Program-made: the position numbers and the translations under genes
Notes under the pieces: model-generated
What the model saw: the letters and a program-made list of their open reading frames with translations, nothing else
Database searches by the model: none
Told to the model about the DNA's origin: nothing
Shown here: in pieces, positions 45,325 through 54,237 of the stretch
Position numbering within the stretch: the first letter of the stretch is position 1
How the letters are laid out: every line of letters begins with the position of its first letter
From: Methylobacterium nodulans ORS 2060
GTDB lineage: Bacteria; Pseudomonadota; Alphaproteobacteria; Rhizobiales; Beijerinckiaceae
Assembly (NCBI RefSeq): GCF_000022085.1
Contig: NC_011894.1
Span: forward strand, 7,611,001 to 7,675,000
Direction of reading: 5' to 3'
Length of the DNA stretch: 64,000 bases

Positions 45325-47135
45325 CACGCCACCTCTTTCGCGAACAGGCCGGCCCAGGCGGGCAGGACGATCTCGCCGCCCTCGCGACAGGTCGCGGCCG
45401 GCGAGGTCCAGATCACCCGGCCCGCCGGCATCGGCAAGGCGAAGTCCGCGCCGAAATTGGCGACGAAGCGCAGCGTGCCGCGCCCGAAGCGCCAGGTCAC
45501 GTCGATCACGTCCGGCCGCGGCAGCGCGGCCCGTCCGCCGAGCCAGTCCGACTTCGTCAGCGGCACGATCTCGGCCCGGCGGAGCGCCAGCAGCGAAGCG
45601 GTGTCGGCCAGCACCTCCCGGTGGGGCGAGCGCTCGCGCTCCGCCCAGTCGATCTTCGAGCGCCGGAAGGTATCTTCCGCGGTCGGGTCGGGGATGGCCT
45701 TGGCCTTCTCCTCATCCGCGAAGGCCGCGAAGTGGCGGAACTCCCGGCGGCGCCCGTCGCGCACCGCGCGGTTGAGATCCTCGTCCGGCGCGAAATCGAC
45801 GAAGAACAGGAAAGGCGCCGAGGCCGACCATTCCTCGCCCATCCACAGCATCGGGATCTGGGGCGCCAGCAGCAGGCCCGCCCGGGCGAGTGCGAGGCGC
45901 TGCGGATCCGCGAGGTGGCTCAGGCGCTCGCCCATCGCACGGTTGCCCACCTGGTCGTGGTTCTGCAGGAAGGTGACGAAGGCGCAAGGTGGCAGGTGGC
46001 CGGAGGGCTCGCCGCGCGGGTGGTTGTCCAGGGTGCGGAACGGCTCGCCCTGATAGGCGAACCCCTCCGCGAGGCTGCGGGCGAGATGCGCCACGGGCCG
46101 GTCCGCGAAGCTCCCGTAATAGCCGGCATCCTCGCCGGTGAGCAGCACGTGCCAGCCGTGATGGAGGTCGTCCGCCCATTGGGCGGTGTGGCGCACGGGC
46201 TTGCCGCCCTCCCCTCGGGTGAGCCAGCGTGCCTGGTTCGCCTCGTTCTCCAGGATCAGGTGGATCTCGCGCTGCGGGAACGCCGCGCGGATGCGCTCGG
46301 AGAGCTCGGCGAGGAAATGCGTCTCGGAATCGTCGAGGATCGCGTGGACGGCGTCGAAGCGCAGCCCGTCCGCGTGGAATTCCTCCAGCCAGTACAGGGC
46401 ATTGTGCAGGAAGAAGTCCCGCACCGGCCGCTCCGCCCCGTCGAAGTTGATGCCCGCGCCCCAGGGGGTCTGGTGGCGCTCGGTGAAGAAGGTCCTGGCG
46501 TAGGAGTGGAGGTAGTTCCCGGCCGGACCGAAGTGATTGTAGACCACGTCGATGAAGACCATGAGCCCGAGCGCATGGGCATGGTCGATCAGGCGCTTGA
46601 GGTCGTCGGGCGTGCCGTAGGCGGAATCGGGCGCGTAGGGGAGCACGCCGTCGTAGCCCCAGTTGCGCCTCCCCTTGAAATCGGCGAGCGGCATGAGCTC
46701 GAGAGCCGTCACGCCGAGGTCGCGCAGCGTCTCGAGCTTCGCGGTGAGGCCCGCAAAGGTGCCCTCCGGCGTCGCGCTGCCCACATGGGCCTCGTAGATC
46801 ACCGCCTCCTCCCAGGGGCGCCCGCGCCAGGAGCCGTCGCTCCAGGCGAAGGCCCGCGGATCGACGATCTCGCTCAAGGACGAGACGTCGTCCGGCTGGA
46901 AGCGGGAGGCCGGGTCCGGCACGACGAGGTTGCGGTCGATGCGGAAGCCGTAGCGGCCGCCGGGCTTCGCGGTCGGCAGGGTGAGGCGCCGCCATCCCTC
47001 GCCTTCCTCCGGCATCGGGTGCTCGGCGCCGTCGAGGAGGAGGGAGACGTCCCGGGCCGTCGGTGCCCAGAGCGCGAAGCGCACACCCTCCGGTTCGATC
47101 TGTGCGCCGAAAGGCATGCTGTGCGCGCGCCGCAT
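45324..47135 (-). CDS. treZ: Maltooligosyl trehalose trehalohydrolase
   Basis: Cuts trehalose off maltooligosyl-trehalose made by TreY; 603 aa, GH13 with an N-terminal CBM48-like domain (VRFALWAPTARDVSLLLDG). Catalytic set: Asp in DGLRFDAVHAILDD, Glu in LILENEANQA, Asp in FLQNHDQVGNRAMGE. The start at 47135 (MRRAHSMPFGAQ) has GGTGGA close upstream; a Met four codons earlier and another six codons later are alternatives. Its stop overlaps the malQ-treY start. The glgX stop lies 150 bp upstream. Confidence 0.94.
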   Translation of the reverse strand: MRRAHSMPFGAQIEPEGVRFALWAPTARDVSLLLDGAEHPMPEEGEGWRRLTLPTAKPGGRYGFRIDRNLVVPDPASRFQPDDVSSLSEIVDPRAFAWSDGSWRGRPWEEAVIYEAHVGSATPEGTFAGLTAKLETLRDLGVTALELMPLADFKGRRNWGYDGVLPYAPDSAYGTPDDLKRLIDHAHALGLMVFIDVVYNHFGPAGNYLHSYARTFFTERHQTPWGAGINFDGAERPVRDFFLHNALYWLEEFHADGLRFDAVHAILDDSETHFLAELSERIRAAFPQREIHLILENEANQARWLTRGEGGKPVRHTAQWADDLHHGWHVLLTGEDAGYYGSFADRPVAHLARSLAEGFAYQGEPFRTLDNHPRGEPSGHLPPCAFVTFLQNHDQVGNRAMGERLSHLADPQRLALARAGLLLAPQIPMLWMGEEWSASAPFLFFVDFAPDEDLNRAVRDGRRREFRHFAAFADEEKAKAIPDPTAEDTFRRSKIDWAERERSPHREVLADTASLLALRRAEIVPLTKSDWLGGRAALPRPDVIDVTWRFGRGTLRFVANFGADFALPMPAGRVIWTSPAATCREGGEIVLPAWAGLFAKEVA

Positions 47136-47285
47136 CGGATCCACCATCCTTCGTGCCGTTCGGTTGCGGGAGGCGTCCCGGCATTCTCCCGCTGAGGCAA
47201 TCCGCCGAGCTTGCCCTGGTTCCGGGGCCAACTCAGCCACGACCGACGAGGTATGGCGGCGACCGCACGGGGCAACCGGCCGCGC

Positions 47286-49394
47286 TTACGCTCGGGCAGA
47301 TTTTCCCGGCCGCGCCATGTGCCGGCTGAACACCAGGAGCGCGCGCGCGGGCATCGTCACCGTGCCGCCGATGCGGACCGGCTCGTGTCCGCGGGGCCGC
47401 CCGTCCGGAACCGAGGTGTCGAAGAGCGGCGTCCAGGGGCCGCCGATGACCCGGGCGAGGTGGAAGGCGACCGGGTCGGGCGCCGCATTGGCCAGGAACA
47501 GCAGGCGCTTGCCGTCCGGCGCGTCGTTGCCGACCTGCATGCCGAAGGCCCGCCGGCTGCCATCCGCCCAGGCCGCCGCATCCATCTCCTGCCCGCAGGG
47601 CGAGAGCCAGTGCACGTCCTTGAGGCCGGCTTGCGTCACCGCCTCGCCGGTGAGGAACCTGCGGCGGCGCAGCGCCCGGTGGTCGTGGCGCAGCGCCAGC
47701 AGGTTCCTCAGGAAATCGCTCAGCGCCGGATCGCCCCCATCATCCTCCCAGTCGACCCAGGAGGTCGCGTTGTCCTGGCAATAGGCGTTGTTGTTGCCGC
47801 CCTGGCTGCGCGAGCGCTCGTCGCCCATCAGCAGCATCGGCACGCCCTGCGCCAGCACGATCGTGGCGAGGAGGTTGCGCTTCTGGCGCGCGCGTAAGGC
47901 CAGAATCGCCGGATCGTCGGTCGGCCCCTCGACGCCATAGTTGCACGAGACGTTGTGGCCGTGGCCGTCGCGGTTCCCCTCGCCGTTCGCCTCGTTGTGC
48001 TTGTGCTCGTAGGAGACCACGTCGGCGAGGGTGTAGCCGTCATGCGAGGTGATGAAGTTGACGCTCGCGCCCGGCCCGCGCCCGGAGGGCGCGAAGATCT
48101 CCCGCGAGCCGGTGAGCCCCTGGGTGAGGCGCGGCAGCTGGCCGTCGTCGCCGCGCCAGAAGCCGCGCGTCGCGTCGCGGAACTGGTCGTTCCAGTCGCT
48201 CCAGCCGATCGGGAAGCCGCCGAGCTGGTAGCCGCCCATGCCGAGGTCCCAGGGCTCGGCGATGAGCTTGACGCGGGAGAGCACCGGGTCCTGCAGCATC
48301 GCCTGGAGCGCTGCGGCGCGCGGCGAGAAATCGTGCGGCGCGCGCGCGAGGCTCGATGCGAGGTCGAAGCGGAATCCGTCCACCCGGTAGGCCTCGACCC
48401 AGTGGCGTAAGGAATCGAGCACCATCTGCATCACCCTGGGATGGGCGACGTCGAGGGTGTTGCCGCAGCCGGTGAAGTCGAGGGTCTCCCGCCGGTCGTC
48501 CGGCCGCAGCTTGTAGTAGGCGGCGTTGTCGATGCCCCGGAAGGACAGGCTGGGGCCCGTGCGGTCGGCCTCGCAGGTGTGGTTGTAGACGACGTCGATC
48601 AGCACCTCGATCCCGGCCGCGTGGAGCTGCCGGATCGCGGCCTTCAGGCCCGGGATCCCGGCGGGGCCGAGATAGCGCGGCTCGGGGGAGAAGTAGTTGA
48701 GCGGCGAGTAGCCCCAGAAGTTCGACAGGCCGCGCTCCACGAGGAAGCGGTCGTCGACGAAAGCCTGGATCGGCAGGAGCTCGATCGCCGTGACGCCGAG
48801 GCGCAGGAGGTGCTCGACGATGGCCGGATGGCCGAGCGCCGCATAGGTGCCGCGCCACGGCAGCGGCACGCCCGGATGGGTCTGCGTGAAGGCCCTGACA
48901 TGGGCCTCGTAGATCACGCTGTCGACAAGGGGCCGGCGGAGTGGCGGATCCTCCGACACCGGCGCGTCCGGCGCCGTGACGACGCCCTTCGGCACCATGG
49001 TGGCGCTGTCGCGCCGGTCGATCAGGTCGTCCCGGTGCAGGCCCCGCCGGTAGGCGTAGACGGCGTCGTGCCAGCGCACCCGCCCCTGCAGCTCACGCGC
49101 ATAGGGATCGAGAGAGAGCTTGTGCGGGTTGAAGCGGTGTCCCTGGCCGGGATCCCACGGCCCGTGGACGCGGTAGCCGTAGAGCTGACCCGGCAGCATC
49201 CCCGCGAGATAGCCGTGCCAGATGTCGTCGGTCCGCCGCGGCAGGCGGATCACGTCGGTCTGGTGACGCCCGGTCGGATCGAACAGGCAGAGATCCACCG
49301 CGGTGGCATGGGCGGAGAACAGCGCGAAATTCACCCCGCGCCCGTCGAAATGGGCGCCAAGGGGAGCCGGCAGGCCGTCGTCGAGGGCGATCAT
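47286..49394 (-). CDS. glgX: Glycogen debranching enzyme GlgX
   Basis: Isoamylase-type alpha-1,6-glucosidase that removes short branches from glycogen; 702 aa. CBM48 N-terminus (LGAHFDGRGVNFALFSAHAT), then GH13_11 catalytic motifs: VDGFRFDLASSLAR, LIAEPWDLGMGGYQLGGFP, FITSHDGYTLADVVSYEHKH, and GDERSRSQGGNNNAYCQDN near the active site. ATG at 49394 (MIALDDGLPAPLG) with AAGGCGGG upstream; a TTG at 49430 would add 12 residues without a good ribosome-binding site. It starts 67 bp after otsA. It could supply linear chains to MalQ and TreY. Confidence 0.95.
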   Translation of the reverse strand: MIALDDGLPAPLGAHFDGRGVNFALFSAHATAVDLCLFDPTGRHQTDVIRLPRRTDDIWHGYLAGMLPGQLYGYRVHGPWDPGQGHRFNPHKLSLDPYARELQGRVRWHDAVYAYRRGLHRDDLIDRRDSATMVPKGVVTAPDAPVSEDPPLRRPLVDSVIYEAHVRAFTQTHPGVPLPWRGTYAALGHPAIVEHLLRLGVTAIELLPIQAFVDDRFLVERGLSNFWGYSPLNYFSPEPRYLGPAGIPGLKAAIRQLHAAGIEVLIDVVYNHTCEADRTGPSLSFRGIDNAAYYKLRPDDRRETLDFTGCGNTLDVAHPRVMQMVLDSLRHWVEAYRVDGFRFDLASSLARAPHDFSPRAAALQAMLQDPVLSRVKLIAEPWDLGMGGYQLGGFPIGWSDWNDQFRDATRGFWRGDDGQLPRLTQGLTGSREIFAPSGRGPGASVNFITSHDGYTLADVVSYEHKHNEANGEGNRDGHGHNVSCNYGVEGPTDDPAILALRARQKRNLLATIVLAQGVPMLLMGDERSRSQGGNNNAYCQDNATSWVDWEDDGGDPALSDFLRNLLALRHDHRALRRRRFLTGEAVTQAGLKDVHWLSPCGQEMDAAAWADGSRRAFGMQVGNDAPDGKRLLFLANAAPDPVAFHLARVIGGPWTPLFDTSVPDGRPRGHEPVRIGGTVTMPARALLVFSRHMARPGKSARA

Positions 49395-49461
49395 CCCGCC
49401 TTCATCGACGCGCAGCTGGCCTATGGTCAAGCCTCGCGCCGCGGCGGATGGGGCAGGTCGT

Positions 49462-50883
49462 CTACTGTGCCGCCTCGGCCGCGGCCGGCGGCTCGCGCTC
49501 GATCGTCCGGAAGGCTTCGAGTTCGGTCAGGTAGGTGCGGGCCCACCAATCCACGTCCTCGCGGGCCAAACGCTCGACCATCGGCTTCCAGCGCTCCAGG
49601 CGCTCGGCCTTCGGCATGTAGAGCGCGGCGCGGATCGCCTCGGCGACCTCGAACCGGTCATACGGATTGACCAGGAGCGCCTCGGGCAGCTGGCGGGCGG
49701 CGCCTGCGAATTTCGACAGCACGAGGACGCCCGGATCCTCCTCGTTCTGCGCCGCCACGTATTCCTTGGCGACGAGGTTCATGCCGTCGCGCATCGGCGT
49801 GACGAGGCCGACCCGCGCCGCCCGGTACAGTCCCGCCAGCACGGCGCGCGGATAGGCCTTGGTGACGTACTGGATCGGCGTCCAGGACGGCTCGCCGAGC
49901 GAGCCGTTGATGTTGCCGAGCACCTCGTTCACGTCGCGGCTGAGCTGCTCGTATTCGGGCACCTCGGTGCGCGACTTCGGGGCGATCTGCAGGAACACGA
50001 CGTTGCCGCGCTGGTCGGGGTTGGAGGCGAAGAAGCGGTCCACCGCCTCCATGCGCTCCGGCACGCCCTTCGAATAGTCCAGCCGGTCGACCCCGATGAG
50101 CAGCTTGCGGGTGCGCAGGCCCGCCACCGTGTCCCGCACGGTCCGGTTCATGCCCGCCCGGTCCGCCGCCTGCCGGAAGCCCTCCACGTCGATGCCGATC
50201 GGGAAGCTGCGGATGCGCGTGCGGCGCCCGTCGACCATCAGCGAGCCGCCGCCGAGCGGGATCGCCCGCAGCTCGTCGACGAGGTTGCGGGAGAGATTGT
50301 GGACGTCGCACTCGGTCTGGAGGCCGATCAGGTCGTAGTCGGCCACCGCCCGCAGGAGCTCGTTCGAGGCCGGCAGGGTGTTGAACACCTCGCCGGACGG
50401 CCAGGGAATGTGGTGGAAATAGCCGATCGGGTTCGCCACGCCGAGGCCGCGCAGCTCCGAGGCGAGCGGGATCAGGTGGTAGTCGTGCACCCAGATCAGG
50501 TCGCCGGGCTCGATCAGCCCCGCGAGGGCTTGGGCGAAGATGCGGTTGACGCGCTGGTAGCCCGCATAGTCGGCCCGCGAATAGGCGGCGAGGCCGAGCC
50601 GGTAGTGCATGATTGGCCAGAGCGCCCGGTTGGCGAAGCCGCTGTAGTACTCGCGATGGTCCTGGGGCGAGAGGTCCATCACCGCGTAGCGGACCCGGCC
50701 GCGATCGGCGATGGTCGGGGTGTCGGCGGGCTGCTCCGCGATCTTGCCGCTCCATCCGAACCACAGGCCCCGGTAAGCGGTGAAGGCTTCCTTCAGCGCG
50801 ACCGCGAGGCCACCCGCCGCGACGGCCTTGGATCCCGCTTCCGGGACGGCGACGCGGTTCGAGACGATGATCAGGCGTGACAC
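49462..50883 (-). CDS. otsA: Alpha,alpha-trehalose-6-phosphate synthase (UDP-forming)
   Basis: GT20 enzyme joining UDP-glucose and glucose-6-phosphate; 473 aa, normal length. Motifs: [11 protein letters not shown] near the N-terminus, [46 protein letters not shown] and [18 protein letters not shown]. The GTG start ([12 protein letters not shown]) has GGGAG about 12 bases upstream. It is the first gene of the cluster; no trehalose-6-phosphatase (otsB) is in the window. A candidate EcfG-type promoter lies 70-95 bp upstream, fitting stress induction. Confidence 0.96.
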   Translation of the reverse strand: MSRLIIVSNRVAVPEAGSKAVAAGGLAVALKEAFTAYRGLWFGWSGKIAEQPADTPTIADRGRVRYAVMDLSPQDHREYYSGFANRALWPIMHYRLGLAAYSRADYAGYQRVNRIFAQALAGLIEPGDLIWVHDYHLIPLASELRGLGVANPIGYFHHIPWPSGEVFNTLPASNELLRAVADYDLIGLQTECDVHNLSRNLVDELRAIPLGGGSLMVDGRRTRIRSFPIGIDVEGFRQAADRAGMNRTVRDTVAGLRTRKLLIGVDRLDYSKGVPERMEAVDRFFASNPDQRGNVVFLQIAPKSRTEVPEYEQLSRDVNEVLGNINGSLGEPSWTPIQYVTKAYPRAVLAGLYRAARVGLVTPMRDGMNLVAKEYVAAQNEEDPGVLVLSKFAGAARQLPEALLVNPYDRFEVAEAIRAALYMPKAERLERWKPMVERLAREDVDWWARTYLTELEAFRTIEREPPAAAEAAQ

Positions 50884-50951
50884 GGCGGTTACGGACTCCC
50901 TGAGCGGGGAAGGGTTCCGGCTCCGGTCCCTCCCTCACGGCACGAGCGTAG

Positions 50952-50976
50952 AACGCGCGGCATGCAAGCGCGATCC
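50952..50976 (-). promoter_or_regulatory. Candidate EcfG-type general stress promoter for otsA
   Basis: On the minus strand GGATC-N16-CGTT, against the alphaproteobacterial sigma-EcfG consensus GGAAC-N16/17-CGTT (one mismatch, exact spacing). It sits about 70 bp before the otsA start. Short motif, so chance matches are possible. Confidence 0.4.
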
Positions 50977-51100
50977 GCGGTCCGTGGTCAACCCTTGCCG
51001 AACGCATCGGTTGCAGAAGGGCGCTCCGGCCGGGGGGCGGCGCTCCACAGGATTCCCGGCCGCCTTCGCAGGGCCGTCACGCAGGATGTCCAAGCCGGAG

Positions 51101-51189
51101 CACGGGATTCCAGAACTCCGGGAGTACCGGATTCCAGTGAGTACGGGATTCCAGAACCCCGGGAGTACGGGACTCCGGAACCCCGGGAC
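51101..51189. repeat. Tandem repeat, four units of about 24 bp
   Basis: Units at 51101-51124, 51125-51141 (shortened to 17 bp), 51142-51165 and 51166-51189 with consensus TACGGGATTCCAGAACCCC plus GGGAG. The last unit has diverged to GACTCCGGAAC, creating the -35-like GGAAC of the candidate promoter that follows. Without regular spacers it is not a CRISPR. Confidence 0.85.
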
Positions 51190-51201
51190 GCGGCTGCGGT
51201 T
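51177..51201 (+). promoter_or_regulatory. Candidate EcfG-type promoter for the stress-protein operon
   Basis: GGAAC-N16-GGTT, one mismatch from GGAAC-N16/17-CGTT, 70 bp before the ATG at 51272. Its -35 lies in the last tandem repeat unit. Weak alone; it gains support from the matching motif facing otsA. Confidence 0.33.
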
Positions 51202-51271
51202 ACTCGCACACACTGCTCAGCGCGCCGGGCGCGGGTCCGACGCGCCATGACGTTTCCAAGGAGTCCCAGTG

Positions 51272-51793
51272 ATGAGCGCGGGTTACCAGAACGGGCAACA
51301 CCAGACGCAACGGGCCGGGGCGTCCGCGGATCACCCCGCCGACTGGACGGAACTGCGCGAGGACGTGCGCCAACTCGGCGACGTCGCCATGGAGCGCGGC
51401 TACAGCCTGGTCGAGGCCGCCCGCGAGCAGGTCACCGGCTATGTGGGCCGGCGCAAGGAGGATGCCGCGCAATCGGTCGCCGAGCTTGCCCACGCGCTGC
51501 GCCAATCCGGCGACGGCCTGGAGAGGCAGCCGAACGTGAAGGCCTTCTTCGACAGCGCGGCCGAGGGGCTGGAGCATCTCTCCGATTCGATCCGCGCGCG
51601 CAGCTTCGAGGAGTTCTACAGCGACGTCGAGGCGGTGGCGCGGCGGCGTCCCGCGGCGGTGGCGATCGCGAGCTTCGTCACCGGTTTCCTGGCGGCCCGC
51701 TTCATCAAGTCCTCGGCCCATCCGCCGCACGCGATTCCTAAGCGTGACGCCTCCTCGGCCGAGCGCCGGCCCGGCATGCGCCACACGGCCTGA
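51272..51793 (+). CDS. Hypothetical membrane-anchored stress-type protein
   Basis: 173 aa, no firm family. The N-terminal half is helical and charged (WTELREDVRQLGDVAMERGY, EQVTGYVGRRKEDAAQSVAE), reminiscent of coiled-coil envelope proteins; a short hydrophobic segment (about 128-145, PAAVAIASFVTGFLAARFI) near the C-terminus looks like a membrane anchor, the layout of ElaB/YqjD-like proteins. AAGGAG lies upstream of GTGATG; ATG at 51272 is preferred by spacing. First of four genes in one direction (11 bp to the next). Confidence 0.75.
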   Translation: MSAGYQNGQHQTQRAGASADHPADWTELREDVRQLGDVAMERGYSLVEAAREQVTGYVGRRKEDAAQSVAELAHALRQSGDGLERQPNVKAFFDSAAEGLEHLSDSIRARSFEEFYSDVEAVARRRPAAVAIASFVTGFLAARFIKSSAHPPHAIPKRDASSAERRPGMRHTA

Positions 51794-51804
51794 GGGAGAC
51801 GCCC

Positions 51805-52200
51805 ATGGCCGAGCCCGGCAACGGCAGCATCCAGGGCCTTCTCGCGGAGGCCCTGCGCGAGACGACCGATCTCGCCCGCAAGGAGATCGCCCTCTTCCGC
51901 ACCGAGATGTCGAACAACCTGAGGACGCTGTTCCTCGGGCTCGGCATGATGGTGGGCGCCGCGGTCTTCGCGGTCGTCGCCCTTCTCGTGCTGGTCGACG
52001 CGCTGGTGAAGTGGCTGGCGACCGTGGTCCATTCCGAGGCGCTCGCCGCGCTCATCGTGGGAGGCGTGTTCCTCGTCATCGCGGCCGGCCTCGCGCTCGC
52101 GGGCAGACGGGCGATGTCGCTCTCGGCGCTGACGCCGACCCGCACCACGCGCCAGGTCCGCCAGGACGCCCGCGTTCTGTCGGAGAGGGTTTCCGGATGA
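51805..52200 (+). CDS. YqjE/phage-holin-like family membrane protein
   Basis: 131 aa. An amphipathic N-terminal helix (LLAEALRETTDLARKEIALFRTEM) is followed by two membrane spans (LFLGLGMMVGAAVFAVVALL and ALAALIVGGVFLVIAAGLAL). This is the layout of the YqjE/DUF1469 family, annotated as holin-like though members are usually host stress or envelope proteins. Its stop overlaps the next start (ATGA). No lysis genes are near, so a phage role is unlikely. Confidence 0.82.
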   Translation: MAEPGNGSIQGLLAEALRETTDLARKEIALFRTEMSNNLRTLFLGLGMMVGAAVFAVVALLVLVDALVKWLATVVHSEALAALIVGGVFLVIAAGLALAGRRAMSLSALTPTRTTRQVRQDARVLSERVSG

Positions 52201-52598
52201 CCCAGTCGATCTCGGATCTCGAACAGGACATCGAGCAGACCCGCGCCCGGCTCGACCAGACCATCGACCGGATCCAGGATCGGCTCTCGCCTGCGAGCAT
52301 CGTCGACGAGATGCTCGGGACGATGCGCCAATCGCCGATGAGCGGCCTCTATGACGGGGCACTGGCGGCCGTGCGGCGCAACCCGGTGCCGGTGATGCTG
52401 ATCGCCGCGGGCGTCGGCTGGCTGCTGCACCGGATGTCGGAGGATGCGCGCCGCCGCCGCCATATCGAGGCGACCGCCCGCAGCGCCGAATCCGTGCCCG
52501 TGCTCAACGACGGGGCGGCACGCGTCTACGATCCGGACCGCCCGACCGACCACCCGGCCGCGGACGCGATCGCCAGCCCGCATTCCGCCCGGATCTGA
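52197..52598 (+). CDS. DUF3618 family membrane protein
   Basis: 133 aa. The N-terminal signature SDLEQDIEQTRARLDQTIDR is typical of DUF3618; a hydrophobic segment (VPVMLIAAGVGWLLHRM, about 65-81) anchors it. Function unknown; the family regularly accompanies YqjE-like and DUF883-like genes. Translationally coupled to the YqjE-like gene. Confidence 0.85.
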   Translation: MTQSISDLEQDIEQTRARLDQTIDRIQDRLSPASIVDEMLGTMRQSPMSGLYDGALAAVRRNPVPVMLIAAGVGWLLHRMSEDARRRRHIEATARSAESVPVLNDGAARVYDPDRPTDHPAADAIASPHSARI

Positions 52599-52653
52599 CG
52601 AGGGCCGGGCCGCGCGCCCCGCGGACCGCCCGCCAACCAAGGAAGTTGCAGAG

Positions 52654-53424
52654 ATGGCAGACCATACCGTGAAGCCCGCCTCCCCCGATTCACCCTCCGC
52701 CCAGGTGCCCGGCGCAGGGCCCGAGCGGAATCTCCATCAGGACCGCGACAGCGTGACGGGCGCCGCCGGTCAAGCTGCCGGCGACGTGCGGGATGCCGCC
52801 TCCCAGGCGTCCGGCCAGGCCGCGGACCTCGCCGCGAAGGTGAGCGAGACCGCCGGGCAGACCGCCGATCAGGTCCGTCAGGCCGCGGATGCCGCCGCCG
52901 AGCGCCTGAGGCGCACCGCGAGCGATGCGGTCGCGCAGGCCCACGAGCGGGCGAACCAGACCTACGGCGCCGTCCAGCAGCGCGGCTCCGAGGCCCTCGA
53001 TCGCGCCCGCGATCTCGCCAACGACGCCATCGAGAGCGGCGCGCGCCGCTATGCGGACCTGCGCGAGCGCGGCGCCGCGCGGTTCTCGCGCGGGCAGAGC
53101 GCAGTCGAGCGGTTCGTGGGCGAGAACCCGCTCCTCGTCGGCGTCGTCGGCCTCGCGGCCGGCTTGCTCCTCGGCGCCCTGCTGCCGCGCACGCGCCGCG
53201 AGGATCAGACCGTCGGCGCCTGGGCGGACGAAGTGCGCGACCAGGGCCTGCGCTACGCCCGCGAGGCGACCGAGCGCGGTCGGCAATTCGTCGAGACGGC
53301 CCTCGATCAGGCGCAGGATGCGGCTTCCGCCGCCGCGAACGCCGCCTCCGACGAGCTCAAGCAGCGCGGGACGGAAGGATCTTCCGCACCGCGGCCGGGC
53401 GGGCCGACGATCCAGACCCATTGA
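52654..53424 (+). CDS. DUF883/ElaB-YqjD-like helical protein with C-terminal membrane segment
   Basis: 256 aa. A long Ala/Gln/Asp/Arg-rich helical region (about 35-150, ASQASGQAADLAAKVSETAG type heptads) resembles ElaB/YqjD and late-embryogenesis-like stress proteins. One membrane span (about 158-178, GENPLLVGVVGLAAGLLLGA) is followed by another charged helix. ATG at 52654 has AAGGA upstream; the open frame further upstream overlaps the DUF3618 gene and is rejected. Last of the four-gene group; likely ribosome- or envelope-associated in stress by analogy with YqjD, which is inference. Confidence 0.75.
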   Translation: MADHTVKPASPDSPSAQVPGAGPERNLHQDRDSVTGAAGQAAGDVRDAASQASGQAADLAAKVSETAGQTADQVRQAADAAAERLRRTASDAVAQAHERANQTYGAVQQRGSEALDRARDLANDAIESGARRYADLRERGAARFSRGQSAVERFVGENPLLVGVVGLAAGLLLGALLPRTRREDQTVGAWADEVRDQGLRYAREATERGRQFVETALDQAQDAASAAANAASDELKQRGTEGSSAPRPGGPTIQTH

Positions 53425-53458
53425 GGCGCGTCGACCCGCGTGGTTTCCGTCCGGGGCG

Positions 53459-53479
53459 CATGCCGCGACAGCGGCATGC
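53459..53479. repeat. Small hairpin after the stress operon
   Basis: Perfect 9 bp stem GCATGCCGC-GACA-GCGGCATGC, 35 bp after the last stop codon, without a U tract; possibly a weak terminator. Confidence 0.45.
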
Positions 53480-53622
53480 GACTTGAGAAAGCGCGGCATC
53501 TCGCCTGGAGCGATTTCGAGATCGAGGCGAAGCAGGAGAACCTCGGCGGGCCGGCGCCGGCGCTTGCGGCGGAGTGAGCCCGCCTCGACGCCCCGGCTCC
53601 CGCACGGTATCGATGGACCGCC

Positions 53623-54171
53623 ATGCGAACCGCCGATTGCGACATCCTCCTCGTCCCGGGCTTCGGCAATTCCGGGCCCGACCACTGGCAGAGCCGCTGG
53701 GAGGAGCGCCTCTCGACGGCGCGCCGCATCGCGATGCCCGATTGGGACCATCCCGATCCCGGGCCGTGGCGCGACGCGGTCATCGCGGCCGTCCAGGCGG
53801 CGACGCGGCCGGTGGTCCTGGTCGCCCACAGCCTCGGCGTGGTCTCGGCGGTTCAGGCCGCACCCTACCTGCCGCCGGGCTCGACCCGCGGCGCCTTCCT
53901 GGTGGCGCTGCCCGATATCGAGCGGCCCGACACGCCTGCCCTGCTGCACGCCTTCGCGCCGATCCCGCGCGATCCCCTGCCCTTCCCCGCCGTTCTGGTC
54001 ACGAGCCGCACCGATCCCTGGACGGCCTATGACCGTGCCCACGAATTCGCGGCGGCCTGGGGGGCCGAGCTCGTCGATGCGGGCGAATCCGGGCATCTCA
54101 ACAGCGAGAGCGGGCACGGGCCCTGGCCGGAAGGGCTGATGCGGTTCGCCGGGTTCCTGCGCGCGCTCTGA
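53623..54171 (+). CDS. RBBP9/YdeN-like serine hydrolase
   Basis: Small alpha/beta hydrolase, 182 aa. Nucleophile Ser in VLVAHSLGVVSAV, acid Asp in VTSRTDPW and His in ESGHLNSESGHGPW form the catalytic triad; the N-terminus ILLVPGFGNSGPDHWQSRWE is the RBBP9 family hallmark. The substrate is unknown. Single gene, convergent with the sigma-54 regulator. Confidence 0.9.
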   Translation: MRTADCDILLVPGFGNSGPDHWQSRWEERLSTARRIAMPDWDHPDPGPWRDAVIAAVQAATRPVVLVAHSLGVVSAVQAAPYLPPGSTRGAFLVALPDIERPDTPALLHAFAPIPRDPLPFPAVLVTSRTDPWTAYDRAHEFAAAWGAELVDAGESGHLNSESGHGPWPEGLMRFAGFLRAL

Positions 54172-54237
54172 CCGAGACTCCGCCTCGCCCGCCCCGCCCT
54201 TTTCGGGCCCGTTCGGGCCTGCACGACTGCAGCGTCA

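Larger units (their letters stand above)
50884..51271. other. Divergent regulatory region otsA / stress-protein operon
   Basis: This 388 bp has no gene. It holds a candidate EcfG promoter facing otsA (50952-50976), four tandem repeat units (51101-51189), and a second EcfG-like promoter facing right (51177-51201). An open frame crossing it has no coding character. Confidence 0.5.

Noticed and set aside
40396..45327. Long open frames on the plus strand opposite malQ-treY (up to about 1450 codons), and similar ones opposite other genes
   Set aside because: They mirror the GC-rich codon pattern of real minus-strand genes, carry low-complexity His/Arg/Glu-rich sequence and match no family.
51101..51189. 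Possible CRISPR-like array
   Set aside because: Units are head-to-tail without spacers, one is shortened, and no cas genes are present; it is a plain tandem repeat.
51805..52200. Holin gene as evidence of a prophage
   Set aside because: No endolysin, structural, integrase or attachment-site sequences nearby; the family is common in non-phage envelope operons.
53476..53577. Short open frame MRLEKARHLAWSDFEIEAKQ...
   Set aside because: 33 codons starting inside a hairpin, no ribosome-binding site, no recognisable family; coding is not supported.
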